Shown here: piece by piece, positions 1 through 10,606 of the stretch
Layout of the letters: each line of letters opens with the position of its first letter
Position numbering within the stretch: the stretch's first letter is position 1
Source: Winslowiella toletana
GTDB taxonomy: Bacteria; Pseudomonadota; Gammaproteobacteria; Enterobacterales; Enterobacteriaceae
DNA length: 64,000 nucleotides
Direction of reading: 5' to 3'
NCBI RefSeq assembly: GCF_032164335.1
Contig: NZ_CP134152.1
Span: forward strand, 2,914,001 to 2,978,000
The notes under the pieces: model-generated
Seen by the model: the letters and a program-made list of their open reading frames with translations, nothing else
Databases searched by the model: none
What the model was told of the DNA's origin: nothing
Made by a program: the position numbers and the translations under genes

Positions 1-632
1 CCCCCCACCGCGAAAATCACCATTACCGGCGTCAGGATCAGTGCAAACAGCATCAGGCTGGCCTGCACGGTGTCGGTCCAGCTGACCGCAAGAAAACCGC
101 CAATAAAGGTGTAGACGATAGTCGCCGCCGCACCGGCCCACAGCGCGGTTTCGTAACTCATGCCAAAAGTACTTTCAAACAGTCGTGCTCCGGCAACCAC
201 ACCGGAAGCACAGTAGATGGTGAAAAATACCAGAATGATAATTGCCGAGATCACCCGCAGCAGCTTGCTGTTATCTTCAAACCGGCTGGAGAAGAAGTCC
301 GGCAGCGTCAGCGCGTTATTATGATGCTCGGTCTGAACGCGCAGTCTGCCGGCGACAATCTTCCAGTTCAGCCAGGCACCGATAGTCAGGCCGATGGCAA
401 TCCAGCTCTCGGAAATACCGGAGATAAAAATGGCGCCGGGCAGGCCCATCAGCAACCAGCCGCTCATATCCGAGGCACCGGCCGATAGCGCAGTCACTAC
501 ACTCCCCAGACTGCGGCCGCCCAGAATATAATCATCAAAGTTTTTTGTTGAGCGGTAAGCAATAAAGCCGATCAACACCATGCCAAGTATATAAACGATA
601 AAGGTCACCATCATCGGTGTACTTACAGTCAT
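1..632 (-). CDS. putP: Sodium/proline symporter PutP (3' part outside the window)
   Basis: Inner-membrane Na+/L-proline symporter of the SSS family that brings in proline for PutA. About 210 codons are visible, read on the minus strand from an ATG at 632. The protein begins MTVSTPMMVTFIVYILGM and runs through several hydrophobic segments. It contains DYILGGRSLG and ALSAGASDMSGWL, the conserved Na+-site region of this family, and it is nearly colinear with E. coli PutP. The C-terminal half lies left of position 1. It is divergent from putA across a 433-base regulatory region. Identification is secure. Confidence 0.95.
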   Translation of the reverse strand, partial: MTVSTPMMVTFIVYILGMVLIGFIAYRSTKNFDDYILGGRSLGSVVTALSAGASDMSGWLLMGLPGAIFISGISESWIAIGLTIGAWLNWKIVAGRLRVQTEHHNNALTLPDFFSSRFEDNSKLLRVISAIIILVFFTIYCASGVVAGARLFESTFGMSYETALWAGAAATIVYTFIGGFLAVSWTDTVQASLMLFALILTPVMVIFAVG

Positions 633-821
633 CCTGTTTCTCCATTTATTATCGATTTTTGCAGAGCCATTATTTTTACCCTTTACACCACCGGAACGTG
701 GCGGCGTCACATCTGTTTACCCCGAGGCGCGGTATCCTGCCGGAAACGTTTTCTGCGCACAATGGATTTAACACATCCGTTACCCCCAGTTCACCTGTAA
801 ACGTTCGCTAAAAGTCCAGAG

Positions 822-1010
822 GTTGCACCCGATCACAAAACCAATGGTTGCACCCCGTAACAACCCTGATAAAACCAGGTGTTTACGAGACTTAATCAAC
901 TGGCGAGCTTTTTGCAGCAATAAGCATGCCGCTTTGGCAGTGTTAACATTTAAGTGATTTTTCACAATGCCAGCTGGGTCACAATTAACACGGTTGCACT
1001 TAGTTGCAAC
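822..1010. promoter_or_regulatory. putP-putA control region with GTTGCA operator motifs
   Basis: The 433-base gap between the divergent putP and putA start codons holds no credible gene. GTTGCA occurs at 822-827, 847-852, 993-998 and 1003-1008. The last is part of the palindrome GTTGCAAC (1003-1010). GTTGCA is the core motif bound by the ribbon-helix-helix domain of PutA in E. coli, where PutA represses both put genes when proline is scarce. The two clusters lie near each gene and probably mediate the same autoregulation. Promoter elements themselves were not assigned. Confidence 0.75.
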
Positions 1011-1065
1011 ATAAGTGATATTGCAGCTCATTAGCCTGGTAATCTATTTGAGGAGTGTTCAGGGC

Positions 1066-4000
1066 ATGGCAACAACCACCATGGGTGTAAAGCTCGATGA
1101 AGCCACACGCGATCGTATCAAACTGGCCGCACAGAAAATTGATCGCACGCCGCATTGGCTAATAAAACAGGCCATATTCAACTATTTAGCTCATCTTGAA
1201 CGAGATGATGCCCTGCCTGAGATCGCCACCGACAGCCAGATTAATGAGGGCGATGCGCTGCCGACAGAAGAGACGCATCAGCCATTCCTCGACTTCGCTG
1301 AACACATTTTACCGCAGTCGGTCACGCGTGCGGCGATTACCTCCGCATGGCGTCGCCCGGAGACCGAAGCAGTACCGATGATGCTGGAACAGGCGCGCCT
1401 GCCTGCCGCACTGGCGGAGAAAACTCATCAGCTGGCTTACTCGCTGGCCGATAAGCTTCGGCACCAGAAAGGGGCAAGCGGACGCGCTGGCATGGTGCAA
1501 AGCCTGCTACAAGAGTTCTCACTCTCCTCGCAGGAAGGCGTGGCGTTGATGTGCCTCGCCGAAGCATTACTGCGCATTCCCGACAAGCCGACGCGCGATG
1601 CGTTGATTCGCGACAAAATCAGTAACGGTAACTGGCAGTCACATCTCGGACGCAGCCCGTCGCTGTTTGTTAATGCCACCACCTGGGGACTGTTGTTCAC
1701 CGGAAGGCTGGTGGCAACGCACAATGAAGCCAGCCTGTCACACTCGCTTAACCGCATTATTGGTAAAAGCGGCGAGCCGTTAATCCGCAAAGGTGTGGAT
1801 ATGGCGATGCGCCTGATGGGTGAACAGTTCGTTACCGGCGAAACCATCGCTGAGGCGCTGGCCAATGCGCGCAAGCTGGAAGAGAAAGGTTTCCGCTACT
1901 CTTACGATATGCTGGGTGAAGCCGCACTGACCGCCGAAGATGCCAAAGCCTATCTGCTCTCGTATCAGCAGGCGATTCACGCTATTGGCAAAGCCTCCAA
2001 TGGCCGTGGCATTTATGAAGGCCCGGGAATTTCAATCAAACTCTCGGCGCTGCACCCGCGCTACAGCCGCGCGCAGTATGAGCGGGTGATGGAAGAGCTT
2101 TATCCGATCCTTAAATCGCTGACTTTACTGGCGCGCAGTTACGATATCGGCATTAATATTGATGCTGAAGAGGCAGACCGCCTGGAGCTGTCATTAGATT
2201 TGCTGGAAAAACTGTGCTTCGAACCGGAACTGGAGGGCTGGAACGGTATTGGCTTCGTGATCCAGGCCTATCTGAAACGCTGTCCGTTCGTGATTGACTC
2301 ACTGATCGATCTGGCCCAGCGCAGCCGCCGCCGTCTGATGATTCGTCTGGTAAAAGGCGCATACTGGGATAGCGAAATCAAACGCGCCCAGATGGAAGGC
2401 CTGGAGGGATATCCGGTGTATACCCGCAAGGTGTATACCGACGTCTCCTACCTCGCCTGCGCACGCAAATTGCTGGCGGTGCCTAATCTGATCTATCCAC
2501 AGTTTGCTACTCATAATGCACAAACCCTCGCAGCGATTTATCAGCTGGCGGGCAATAACTATTATCCAGGTCAGTATGAGTTCCAGTGCCTGCATGGCAT
2601 GGGCGAACCGCTGTATGAGCAAGTGGTGGGCAAAGTCGCCGACGGCAAACTGAACCGCCCTTGTCGTATCTATGCACCGGTCGGCACCCACGAAACGCTA
2701 CTGGCCTATCTGGTGCGTCGCCTGCTGGAAAACGGGGCCAACACTTCATTTGTTAATCGTATCGCCGATAAAACCTTGCAGATTGAGGATCTGGTGGCCG
2801 ATCCGGTTTCAGCCGTCGAGAAACTGGCGACGACGGAAGGCGCAATAGGGTTGCCACATCCGAAAATTCCATTGCCGCGCGATCTGTACGGCAGCAAACG
2901 TCAAAACTCTGCCGGGCTGGATCTGGCCAATGAACATCGTCTGGCGTCGCTCTCCAGCGCACTGCTGAATAGCGCCTCACAACCGTGGCTGGCACAGCCG
3001 ATGATTGACGGTGAGTTGGCCAGCGGTGAAACCCAGCCGATTATCAACCCGGCAGAGCTGACGGATGTGGTGGGTGAAGTGCGTGAGGCCAGCGAACAGG
3101 AAGTGTCCATCGCGCTGGATGCGGCCGTTAACGCCGGCCCGATTTGGTTTGCCACACCGCCGCAGGAGCGCGCGGCGATCCTTGAGCGTGCCGCCATCCT
3201 GATGGAAGGCCAGATGCAACATCTGATTGGTATTCTGGTGCGCGAAGCCGGTAAAACCTTCAGCAACGCGATTGCAGAAGTACGTGAAGCCGTTGACTTC
3301 CTGCACTACTACGCCGGTCAGGTACGCGATGATTTCGACAATGAAACCCATCGCCCGCTGGGGCCGGTCGTCTGCATCAGCCCATGGAACTTCCCGCTGG
3401 CGATCTTTACCGGGCAAATCGCCGCCGCGCTGGCCGCCGGTAATAGCGTGCTGGCTAAACCGGCAGAACAGACGCCGCTGATTGCCGCCCAGGCGATTCA
3501 AATCCTGCTGGATGCGGGCGTTCCACTGGGTGCCATTCAGCTGTTACCAGGGCGCGGTGAAACCGTCGGTGCACAGCTGACCGGCGATGAGCGCGTGCGC
3601 GGCGTGATGTTTACCGGCTCAACCGCCGTTGCCACTCTGCTGCAACGTAATATTGCCGGACGCCTTGATCCACAGGGCCGCCCTACACCGCTGGTGGCGG
3701 AAACCGGCGGCATGAACGCGATGATCGTCGACTCTTCCGCACTGTCCGAACAGGTGGTGGTGGATATCGTCGCCTCCGCGTTTGACAGCGCCGGCCAGCG
3801 CTGCTCGGCACTGCGACTGCTGTGTATCCAGGAAGATGTTGCTGAACACACGCTAAAAATGCTGCGCGGTGCGATGGCGGAATGCCGTATGGGCAATCCG
3901 GAACGCCTCTCAACGGATATCGGCCCGGTCATCGATCGTGAAGCGAAAGAGAATATCGACCGCCATATTCAGGCGATGCGCAGCAAAGGTCTGAAAGTGT

Positions 4001-5019
4001 ACCAGGCGGCGCAGGAAAATCGTCAGGACAGCAAAGAGTGGGCGCAAGGCACTTTTGTGATGCCAACGCTGATTGAGTTGAATGCGGTCGAAGACCTGGA
4101 TAAAGAGATCTTTGGCCCGGTGCTGCACGTGGTGCGCTTTAGCCGCAATACTCTGCCAGCGCTGATTGAGCAGATTAACGCTTCGGGTTATGGCCTGACG
4201 CTTGGCGTTCACACCCGCATCGATGAAACCATTAATCAGGTGACGCAAAATGCCAAAGTCGGCAACCTTTACGTCAACCGCAATATGGTCGGCGCAGTGG
4301 TTGGCGTGCAGCCGTTTGGTGGTGAAGGTCTGTCCGGCACCGGACCAAAAGCCGGTGGTCCGCTCTATCTGTATCGTCTGCTGTCGCATCGTCCCGATGA
4401 CGCGCTGCAGATTACGCTGGACCGACAGGATAGCGAGCGTCCGCTGGATGCCGCGCTGCGCCCAACGTTGCAGCAGGCCCATCAGGCACTGACGGAATGG
4501 ATAAGCCAGCAGCAACCAGAACTGACAGCGGTAAGTCAGCGCTTTGGCCAGCTGGCGCAGGCCGGTACGCTGCGCCTGTTGCCGGGTCCAACCGGCGAGC
4601 GCAACAGCTTTGCCCTGCTGCCACGTGAACGCGTGCTGTGCCTGGCGGATAATGACCGCGACCGCCTGGTGCAGCTGGCCGCCGTCACCAGTGTCGGCAG
4701 CCGCGCGTTATGGCCGCAGCAACCAGAGTATCGTCAGTTGTTCGGGCGTTTGCCTGAAGCAGTACAACGCCATATCGACTTTGCAGCAGATGTCCTTGCG
4801 AAGGGCGAACACATTGAGGCGGTGATTTATCACGGCGATGCCGATCAGCTGCGTGAGCTGTGCGCCAGTGTCGCCGCTCGCGAAGGTGCCATTGTCTCGG
4901 TGCAAGGCTTTGCCCGCGGTGAAACCAATCTGCTGCTGGAACGCCTGTTAATCGAGCGCTCGCTCAGCGTCAATACCGCAGCAGCAGGCGGTAATGCCAG
5001 CCTGATGACTATCGGCTAA
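1066..5019 (+). CDS. putA: Trifunctional PutA: put repressor, proline dehydrogenase and P5C dehydrogenase
   Basis: Oxidises proline to glutamate in two steps and represses the put genes. The 1317 residues match the 1320 of E. coli PutA. An N-terminal ribbon-helix-helix DNA-binding domain (about 1-47, [19 protein letters not shown]) is followed by an FAD-linked proline dehydrogenase barrel (roughly 260-610) and an aldehyde dehydrogenase domain (roughly 650-1110). That last domain shows ETGGMN and the catalytic Cys913 in AGQRCSAL; a C-terminal domain follows. The open frame extends upstream to 1015, but the ATG at 1066 is preceded by AGGAG and gives the family N-terminus. It is peripherally membrane-bound when reduced and DNA-bound when proline is absent. 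Confidence 0.97.
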   Translation: MATTTMGVKLDEATRDRIKLAAQKIDRTPHWLIKQAIFNYLAHLERDDALPEIATDSQINEGDALPTEETHQPFLDFAEHILPQSVTRAAITSAWRRPETEAVPMMLEQARLPAALAEKTHQLAYSLADKLRHQKGASGRAGMVQSLLQEFSLSSQEGVALMCLAEALLRIPDKPTRDALIRDKISNGNWQSHLGRSPSLFVNATTWGLLFTGRLVATHNEASLSHSLNRIIGKSGEPLIRKGVDMAMRLMGEQFVTGETIAEALANARKLEEKGFRYSYDMLGEAALTAEDAKAYLLSYQQAIHAIGKASNGRGIYEGPGISIKLSALHPRYSRAQYERVMEELYPILKSLTLLARSYDIGINIDAEEADRLELSLDLLEKLCFEPELEGWNGIGFVIQAYLKRCPFVIDSLIDLAQRSRRRLMIRLVKGAYWDSEIKRAQMEGLEGYPVYTRKVYTDVSYLACARKLLAVPNLIYPQFATHNAQTLAAIYQLAGNNYYPGQYEFQCLHGMGEPLYEQVVGKVADGKLNRPCRIYAPVGTHETLLAYLVRRLLENGANTSFVNRIADKTLQIEDLVADPVSAVEKLATTEGAIGLPHPKIPLPRDLYGSKRQNSAGLDLANEHRLASLSSALLNSASQPWLAQPMIDGELASGETQPIINPAELTDVVGEVREASEQEVSIALDAAVNAGPIWFATPPQERAAILERAAILMEGQMQHLIGILVREAGKTFSNAIAEVREAVDFLHYYAGQVRDDFDNETHRPLGPVVCISPWNFPLAIFTGQIAAALAAGNSVLAKPAEQTPLIAAQAIQILLDAGVPLGAIQLLPGRGETVGAQLTGDERVRGVMFTGSTAVATLLQRNIAGRLDPQGRPTPLVAETGGMNAMIVDSSALSEQVVVDIVASAFDSAGQRCSALRLLCIQEDVAEHTLKMLRGAMAECRMGNPERLSTDIGPVIDREAKENIDRHIQAMRSKGLKVYQAAQENRQDSKEWAQGTFVMPTLIELNAVEDLDKEIFGPVLHVVRFSRNTLPALIEQINASGYGLTLGVHTRIDETINQVTQNAKVGNLYVNRNMVGAVVGVQPFGGEGLSGTGPKAGGPLYLYRLLSHRPDDALQITLDRQDSERPLDAALRPTLQQAHQALTEWISQQQPELTAVSQRFGQLAQAGTLRLLPGPTGERNSFALLPRERVLCLADNDRDRLVQLAAVTSVGSRALWPQQPEYRQLFGRLPEAVQRHIDFAADVLAKGEHIEAVIYHGDADQLRELCASVAAREGAIVSVQGFARGETNLLLERLLIERSLSVNTAAAGGNASLMTIG

Positions 5020-5029
5020 CACCACTGCG

Positions 5030-5064
5030 GTCTGGCCGTCGGCACGCATTGCTGGCGGCCAGAC
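5030..5064. terminator. Inverted repeat between convergent putA and the SET-domain gene
   Basis: GTCTGGCC (5030-5037) pairs with GGCCAGAC (5057-5064) around a 19-base loop, in the 51 bases between two convergent genes. There is no clear T-run, so it is a weak or bidirectional terminator candidate. Confidence 0.4.
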
Positions 5065-5070
5065 TTCCCA

Positions 5071-7005
5071 CTAAACACGGCGTCTTTTTGTTGACGGCTC
5101 CGACCGTTCAGCCGGCTGAGGCTTTAATCCTGCCGTGGTTTTTGCCTCAACAACAGAGGTTTCCTTTTTAATATCCAGCGGATCGTAGCCTGGTCCATAA
5201 TCCACCAGTAATTGCTGCCCTTTCTTCACCGGTTTGATGGTGACATACAGCGGGATTAGGTCGTCGATAAACAACAGAGCAATATTATTTCCTGCGGCCC
5301 CCGCGATGCCCGCTTCATTTAGCGGCGGCAGTTGATGCATTTGATTGGTATTGATCAACGCCAGACGATTCGAGTGCCGAAAAGCCGAAACAATCACCGC
5401 GTGCCCTTCAGCATCAGCCGGCAGCGTCCAGCTATAACCAAGGTTGCGCTCGCAGCCAATTGCGCGATTTTCGCGTGCAATTTGCTCTTCAGAATCAAGC
5501 AGCACGCCACTGTATCCGCCCAAAATCGTCAGGGCGGGAATTGAAGTCTCAGCAAAAATACCCAGCCCCCACGGCGCGGGCCGGTCGTCTGCTGGCTCAG
5601 TTTCGGAGGGGATAAACTGTTGCAACGGGCGACTGAGATATTTATCGAAGGTTTTTATTTGCTGGCTACCGTCACTTGCAATTAACCGGCTGGCGAAACG
5701 GTTAGCCTTCGCCATAAACTGATTTCTGACCTGCTTTCCTTTGGTTTTCAGACAGGCTTCCAGCTCAACGGATGGATAGATTTTCCAGCCTGCTGGTTTA
5801 ATTCGTTCAGCGGTCAGGCTGCGTTCGGGATTATTCGGGTCAAGCAGCAGTGGCGCGGCGTCATTTAATTTCAGTATCAGCCGATAGCGCTGCGGTTCCC
5901 AGCAGCTCTCTGCCAGCAAACCGTCATCCGGTTCCTGCTTAATGGCAACAATCGGCGAATCTGGTAATGAGGTGCCTGAACCCATGCTATTAAGCCATGT
6001 TCTGACGCTTTGCTGCATGCAGTCTGTTTCAGCCAGTCGGCAAAAGGCTAAGCCCAGTTCAGTCAGGCCATTCCTGTCGGCACATCTCATCATGGTGGTG
6101 AGTTTTATCTCGTGATCGCCTGCAAACTGTGCCAGCGTCACTGTCTGCGGCTGCGTGGCAACCGCTTTCTGCCAGTTCAGCAGCGCGTGCATTATCCCGT
6201 AATATTTACGATAAAATTTTTCACCATACAGCGTCAGGCCGGTTGCCGACTTACTGAACAGGCTGGCGCAGCGCCTGAACATCGACCAGCTGACGTCAAC
6301 ACATTGTGCGAAATTTTTGATACCAATCAGCTTACGTTGTTCTGGCTCCAGCTTCAGCCAGCAGCGTAGCGCCAGGGCATTGCGCATTGGGCTGAGATCT
6401 CTGAGCGGAATATTTTTACTCGACTGCTGCTCCGTCAGCTTTTTCCCCCGCCCGGACACGCCAGCTTCGATATTAGCCAGCGTACCGAAGTATTTACTGT
6501 CAATGCCGCGTGACCTGGCGAAGTATCTGACGGAGCAAATCTTCCTTTCCTCAATGGTCATTTTTTGCCAGTCATTCAGCGCCTGCTGTAATGAACAGAT
6601 CACTACCGGCTGGTTTCTTTGTCGAAAACTTTCGATAAAGTTTTTTCCCTTCTCATTAACTCCTGCTCCGTAGACATAATGATGAGCACTGGTTACACCT
6701 CTGGCGAGGAAAAAATCCTGCACGTTTTCTTCAGCGGGATAAATAACCGCAAGCTGTTGCCACTCCTCGAGCGCCTCGACCAAGGCTAATTTGGCTGAAA
6801 ATGTCGCAGTTGGCGCCACCGTTTGTGGTGCAGGCAGAGAATATTGCGTGGCGGATCGGTCTGTTTTGGGCAATGACAGCGGGGTATTACTGGTTTGAAT
6901 GACCGTGCTCAGCGTATCACCGGTCTGGAGCGGAGAAGCACCAGGCAGATTTATCCCTGTGACGGGCAACAGTTTGCCGCCGTTATTTGTCCCGTTAACC
7001 GGCAT
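5071..7005 (-). CDS. SET-domain protein with four degenerate internal repeats, effector-like
   Basis: A 644-residue protein of unknown role. Residues 1-70 are rich in Ser, Thr, Pro and Asn. Four degenerate units starting near 78, 142, 212 and 274 share the pattern AL-x-x-W, then a hydrophobic-FA-x-x-x-G/V element. Residues about 475-605 look like a SET methyltransferase fold: WGLGIFAETSI, GGYSGVLLDSEEQ, INTNQ where NHS is usual, GNNIALLFIDD, and QQLLVDYGPGY at the SAM/lysine site. The tail ends STKRRRV, like a nuclear localisation signal. There is no signal peptide. By eye the gene is more AT-rich than putA and tcyN on either side. SET plus a basic tail suggests a host-directed secreted effector, but no hrp box was seen. 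Methyltransferase fold is moderately sure; effector role is inference. Confidence 0.7.
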   Translation of the reverse strand: MPVNGTNNGGKLLPVTGINLPGASPLQTGDTLSTVIQTSNTPLSLPKTDRSATQYSLPAPQTVAPTATFSAKLALVEALEEWQQLAVIYPAEENVQDFFLARGVTSAHHYVYGAGVNEKGKNFIESFRQRNQPVVICSLQQALNDWQKMTIEERKICSVRYFARSRGIDSKYFGTLANIEAGVSGRGKKLTEQQSSKNIPLRDLSPMRNALALRCWLKLEPEQRKLIGIKNFAQCVDVSWSMFRRCASLFSKSATGLTLYGEKFYRKYYGIMHALLNWQKAVATQPQTVTLAQFAGDHEIKLTTMMRCADRNGLTELGLAFCRLAETDCMQQSVRTWLNSMGSGTSLPDSPIVAIKQEPDDGLLAESCWEPQRYRLILKLNDAAPLLLDPNNPERSLTAERIKPAGWKIYPSVELEACLKTKGKQVRNQFMAKANRFASRLIASDGSQQIKTFDKYLSRPLQQFIPSETEPADDRPAPWGLGIFAETSIPALTILGGYSGVLLDSEEQIARENRAIGCERNLGYSWTLPADAEGHAVIVSAFRHSNRLALINTNQMHQLPPLNEAGIAGAAGNNIALLFIDDLIPLYVTIKPVKKGQQLLVDYGPGYDPLDIKKETSVVEAKTTAGLKPQPAERSEPSTKRRRV

Positions 7006-7102
7006 ATGTTCATCCTTGTAGACGCGATACTTTATTTTCGCGTCAGGCAGCGTGCCAGAGGCGCGGTCTTTTTAATATTATAATTCGCTTAGCGGGCCAG
7101 TT

Positions 7103-7120
7103 CCGGGCTTCCCTGCCCGG
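7103..7120 (-). terminator. Hairpin downstream of tcyN
   Basis: CCGGGC and GCCCGG with a six-base loop, about 40 bases beyond the tcyN stop. No T-run follows on the minus strand, so it is only a candidate terminator. Confidence 0.35.
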
Positions 7121-7161
7121 CTAGCGTCAGCAAGCCGAATGTAACCGCATAAGTAAGGCGG

Positions 7162-7914
7162 TTAATTATTGAGGAATTTATCGAGAAACTGACGGGTGCG
7201 TTCCTGCTGCGGATGAGAGAAAAGTGCTTTGGCCGGGCCTTGTTCGACAATCTTTCCCTGATCCATAAAGATCGCGCGGTCGGCGACATCACGGGCGAAG
7301 CTCATCTCATGCGTCACAATCACCAATGTGCGCTTCTCTTCTGCCAGCGCCCGAATGGTATTCAGCACTTCCCCTACCAGCTCCGGGTCCAGCGCCGAGG
7401 TCGGCTCATCAAACAGAATCACCTCAGGCCGCATCGCCAGCGCGCGCGCAATCGCCACACGCTGCTGCTGGCCGCCAGACAGACGGCGCGGGTAGCTGTC
7501 TTCTTTACCGTGCAGGCCGACTTTCTCCAGCAACTGGCGTGCGCGAGCAATCGCTTCTGCCTTCGGCTCACCTTTAACGATAACCGGCCCTTCAATAATG
7601 TTTTGCAGCACCGAGCGGTGTGGGAACAGATTAAAGCTCTGGAAGACAAAACCGACCTGCTGACGTAAACGGCGCACCTGCTGTTGCTGTTTACTCAGCG
7701 GCTGATTAGCATCAATTAAGATATCGCCAACTTTAATGGTGCCGCTATCCGGTTCTTCCAGCAGATTAATACTGCGCAGTAAGGTGGTTTTACCCGATCC
7801 GCTTGGGCCAATAATCGCCACCACTTCACCGGAACTGACGGACAGATCGATGCCATGCAACACCGTCTGACCATTAAACTGCTTCACCAGTTTGCTGACT
7901 TCGATGGCGCTCAT
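7162..7914 (-). CDS. tcyN: L-cystine ABC transporter ATPase
   Basis: Cytoplasmic ATPase that drives cystine import with TcyL and TcyJ; 250 residues, close to E. coli YecC/TcyN along its whole length. The Walker A motif is GPSGSGKTT (residues about 36-44), the signature is LSGGQQQRVAIARALA, Walker B is EVILFDEPTSALD, and the switch histidine follows in VIVTHEM. The start codon overlaps the tcyL stop by four bases (ATGA), which indicates translational coupling within the tcyJLN operon. Confidence 0.96.
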   Translation of the reverse strand: MSAIEVSKLVKQFNGQTVLHGIDLSVSSGEVVAIIGPSGSGKTTLLRSINLLEEPDSGTIKVGDILIDANQPLSKQQQQVRRLRQQVGFVFQSFNLFPHRSVLQNIIEGPVIVKGEPKAEAIARARQLLEKVGLHGKEDSYPRRLSGGQQQRVAIARALAMRPEVILFDEPTSALDPELVGEVLNTIRALAEEKRTLVIVTHEMSFARDVADRAIFMDQGKIVEQGPAKALFSHPQQERTRQFLDKFLNN

Positions 7915-8579
7915 TTTGACTCCCGATCCTGACGATTAACGTGATTTTCCAGCTTGTTCTGCAACACCGATAACAGCGTTGCCATCACCCAGTAAATCAA
8001 TGATGCCGCAAGGTACATGGTAAACACTTCCAGCGTGCGCGAGGTAATCAGCTGCGCCTGTCGGAACAGTTCGGGCACCTGAATGGTGGCCGCCAGCGAG
8101 GTATCTTTCACCAGACTGATAAAGCTGTTGCCGAGCGGTGGTAATGCGGTGCGCGCTGCCTGCGGCAGAATCACCCGGCGCATTGTTTGCCAGCGCGTCA
8201 TACCAATACTGGCGGCCGCTTCCCACTGTCCGCGTTCGATGGAAGAGATCGCGCCACGTAGCGATTCAGAAGCGTAAGCCGCAGTGTTGAGCGACAGGCC
8301 AATCATTGCCGAAGGGATCGGATCCAGCTCAATACCAAACTGCGGCAGGCCGTAGTAGATCATAAACAGCTGTGCGATCAGCGGTGTGCCGCGAAATATT
8401 GAGACGTAGAACCGTGACAGCCAGCGGGCTGGCCAGAAGGTGGACAGGCGCATCAGTGCCAGGATAAAACCGAGCAGCAGGCCAAAGAACATGCCGCCAA
8501 TACTCAGTTGCAGAGTAAAAACGGCACCTTTCAATAAAAAAGGTGCTGAATCCAGCACCAGTTGAATACTATCTTGCAT
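7911..8579 (-). CDS. tcyL: L-cystine ABC transporter permease
   Basis: Inner-membrane permease of the polar amino acid (HisM) type; 222 residues with several hydrophobic segments. The cytoplasmic EAA loop is visible as the stretch WEAAASIGMTRWQTMRRVIL. It is closely similar to E. coli YecS/TcyL. The ATG shares its A with the stop codon of tcyJ (TAATG), and the stop overlaps tcyN, so the three genes form one coupled operon. Confidence 0.95.
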   Translation of the reverse strand: MQDSIQLVLDSAPFLLKGAVFTLQLSIGGMFFGLLLGFILALMRLSTFWPARWLSRFYVSIFRGTPLIAQLFMIYYGLPQFGIELDPIPSAMIGLSLNTAAYASESLRGAISSIERGQWEAAASIGMTRWQTMRRVILPQAARTALPPLGNSFISLVKDTSLAATIQVPELFRQAQLITSRTLEVFTMYLAASLIYWVMATLLSVLQNKLENHVNRQDRESK

Positions 8580-9379
8580 TATTTAGTAACGTCCGCGCCA
8601 AACCATTTATCAGACAGTTTAGTGAGCGTACCATCTTTCTGCATCTCTGCGATGGCGGCATCAATCGCCTTCACCAGATCTTCATTGCCTTTACGCACAG
8701 CCACGCCGGACTCCTGACGCGAGAATGCCGGGCCAGCAACCGCCAGCGTACCACCGGTTTTCTTCACCAGATCCAGTGCCGCCAGGCGGTCAACCAGAAT
8801 CGCATCGATACGGCCAACGCGCAGATCCTGATATTTGGTTGGATCGTCATCATAGGTGCGCACATCAGCATCTTTGACGTTTTCACGCAGCCACTGCTCG
8901 TAGTTAGAACCGAGGCCAACACCGACTTTTTTACCATTCAGATCTTCAGGTTTGGTGATGCTACCGGCGTTATCTTTTTTGGTCAGCGCCTGAATACCGG
9001 AAACGGTGTAAGGAGTGGAGAAGTCATATTTCTTTTTGCGCTCGTCAGACAGGGTAACCTGATTGATCACCACGTCGATGCGCTTGGAATCTAACGAAGC
9101 CAGCATTCCGTCCCATTTGGTCGGTTTCAGATCGGCTTTCAGACCGAGGTGCTGCGCCAGGGCATTGGCGAAGTCGACTTCAAAACCGGCCAGCTTGCCG
9201 TTTTCATCCTGGAAGCTGAACGGCGGGTAAGTTCCTTCCAGACCGACCAGCAGCGTACCGCGCTGTTTCACTTTATTCAGCAGATTTTCCGCCGCGAAGG
9301 TGTTGGCATTAAAACCCGCCACCAGCGCCACTGCCATCACACCCATCACCAGTTGGCGACGTACCAGAGAGAAGTTCAT
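8579..9379 (-). CDS. tcyJ: Periplasmic L-cystine-binding protein
   Basis: Solute-binding protein (FliY/TcyJ) of the cystine importer, 266 residues. A signal peptide covers about the first 29 residues and ends near the Ala-rich NANTFAAE. The mature part holds the family stretches GTYPPFSFQDENGKLAGFEV, SDERKKKYDFSTPYT and DPTKYQDLRVGRIDAIL. It is the first gene of the tcyJLN operon and lies 155 bases downstream of dcyD, as in E. coli. Confidence 0.96.
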   Translation of the reverse strand: MNFSLVRRQLVMGVMAVALVAGFNANTFAAENLLNKVKQRGTLLVGLEGTYPPFSFQDENGKLAGFEVDFANALAQHLGLKADLKPTKWDGMLASLDSKRIDVVINQVTLSDERKKKYDFSTPYTVSGIQALTKKDNAGSITKPEDLNGKKVGVGLGSNYEQWLRENVKDADVRTYDDDPTKYQDLRVGRIDAILVDRLAALDLVKKTGGTLAVAGPAFSRQESGVAVRKGNEDLVKAIDAAIAEMQKDGTLTKLSDKWFGADVTK

Positions 9380-9534
9380 ATCGACCCCATTATTGTGAGT
9401 TTATGCTTTGCTATAAGTCGATAACGGTGCGGTTATCAGCACCGTTATCACAGGTAAGGGCGGCTTTTGCCACCGATTCCAAAAGTTTCCAGCAATAATA
9501 TCGTCCGGATTATAAACGCTTTTTCGGCGACGAC

Positions 9535-10521
9535 TTAGACCGAAGGATGATAAGCAAATAACGCCGGCGCACCACCGGTGTGAACAAACACAATTGGCCC
9601 TTCGCGACGGAAGCGCTGCTGCGCAATCCCATCAATCAAACCTGCCATCGCTTTGCCGGTATACACCGGGTCAAGCATGATGCCTTCCAGCCGCGCCAGC
9701 AGTTTTATCGCTTCGATGCCCTCTTCATTCGGCACGCCGTACTGCGGGGCAAAGTAGTCATCCCACAGGGTAATTTCTGCCGAGGCGCTGAGGGTCAGCG
9801 ACTGCGCCACCGACTGTTGCAGGCTTTGCACTTTTGGCAGCTGATCGGCAACCTTACGTGAGACCGTGACACCTACCAACTCGGTATCCGGTAACAACTG
9901 CTCCAGCCCGACCGCCAGCCCGGCATGGGTTCCGGCACTGCCCGAAGCCACTACCACCGCCGCAATATCCGTTACCCCTTCAATCTGATGGGCAATTTCC
10001 TGCGCGCACTCAACGTAACCCAGCGCACCGAGCGCATTCGATCCCCCGACCGGCACCACATATGGACGAAAACCTTGCGCTTCCAGCAGCGTGGCCTGCT
10101 GTTCCAGCTGGCTGTCCGGTGCATGCAGAGCATCAACCATGACGATTTCGGTGTCCATCAATGACAGTAACAGGCGATTCCCATTGGTCAGGTAGTTTTC
10201 CGCTTCGGTGGCGATCGGATTTTCCAGTAGCGCCACGCATTTCAGCCCAAGCTTTGCGGCTACCGCGGCAGTCTGACGCACGTGATTAGACTGAATGGCA
10301 CCGGCTGTCACCAGCACATCGGCTCCCTGACGCAGCGCATCAGCGGCAAGGAATTCGAGTTTTCTCAGTTTATTACCGCCAAGCGCGACAGGCGTGACAT
10401 CGTCACGTTTAATAAAAATATCGCGGCCAAGGTAGTCGGAAAGACGTGGCAAATGTTCCAGCGGCGTCGGTGCGCCGATAAATTCAAGACGGGGGAACTG
10501 CATAAGGTGATGTAAGGACAA
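9535..10521 (-). CDS. dcyD: D-cysteine desulfhydrase
   Basis: Pyridoxal-phosphate enzyme that splits D-cysteine into pyruvate, sulfide and ammonia; 328 residues. The PLP lysine lies in [10 protein letters not shown] near residue 51, with [15 protein letters not shown] after it and a phosphate-binding loop [10 protein letters not shown]. It is nearly colinear with E. coli DcyD. Its position beside the cystine importer fits sulfur-amino-acid metabolism. Confidence 0.96.
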   Translation of the reverse strand: MSLHHLMQFPRLEFIGAPTPLEHLPRLSDYLGRDIFIKRDDVTPVALGGNKLRKLEFLAADALRQGADVLVTAGAIQSNHVRQTAAVAAKLGLKCVALLENPIATEAENYLTNGNRLLLSLMDTEIVMVDALHAPDSQLEQQATLLEAQGFRPYVVPVGGSNALGALGYVECAQEIAHQIEGVTDIAAVVVASGSAGTHAGLAVGLEQLLPDTELVGVTVSRKVADQLPKVQSLQQSVAQSLTLSASAEITLWDDYFAPQYGVPNEEGIEAIKLLARLEGIMLDPVYTGKAMAGLIDGIAQQRFRREGPIVFVHTGGAPALFAYHPSV

Positions 10522-10606
10522 CGTAGCCTCCAGCGAAAGCTTTTTCAGTTATCCCTGTAGTTTTACAGAAGATGACCGAATGGTCATCTCCGATTTAATA
10601 TGTTGG

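Noticed and set aside
780-1031. Minus-strand frame of 83 residues between putP and putA
   Set aside because: It overlaps the put control region and its composition (Cys/Leu-rich, no RBS) is not convincing.
1015-1065. Upstream extension of putA
   Set aside because: The frame is open, but it crosses the operator region and the AGGAG before 1066; the family N-terminus starts at 1066.
7006-7161. Possible hrp box upstream of the SET-domain gene
   Set aside because: GGAACT is present, but no CCACNNA follows at the required distance.
7089-7292. Minus-strand frame of 67 residues over the 3' end of tcyN
   Set aside because: It lies in another frame of a certain gene and shows no motif.
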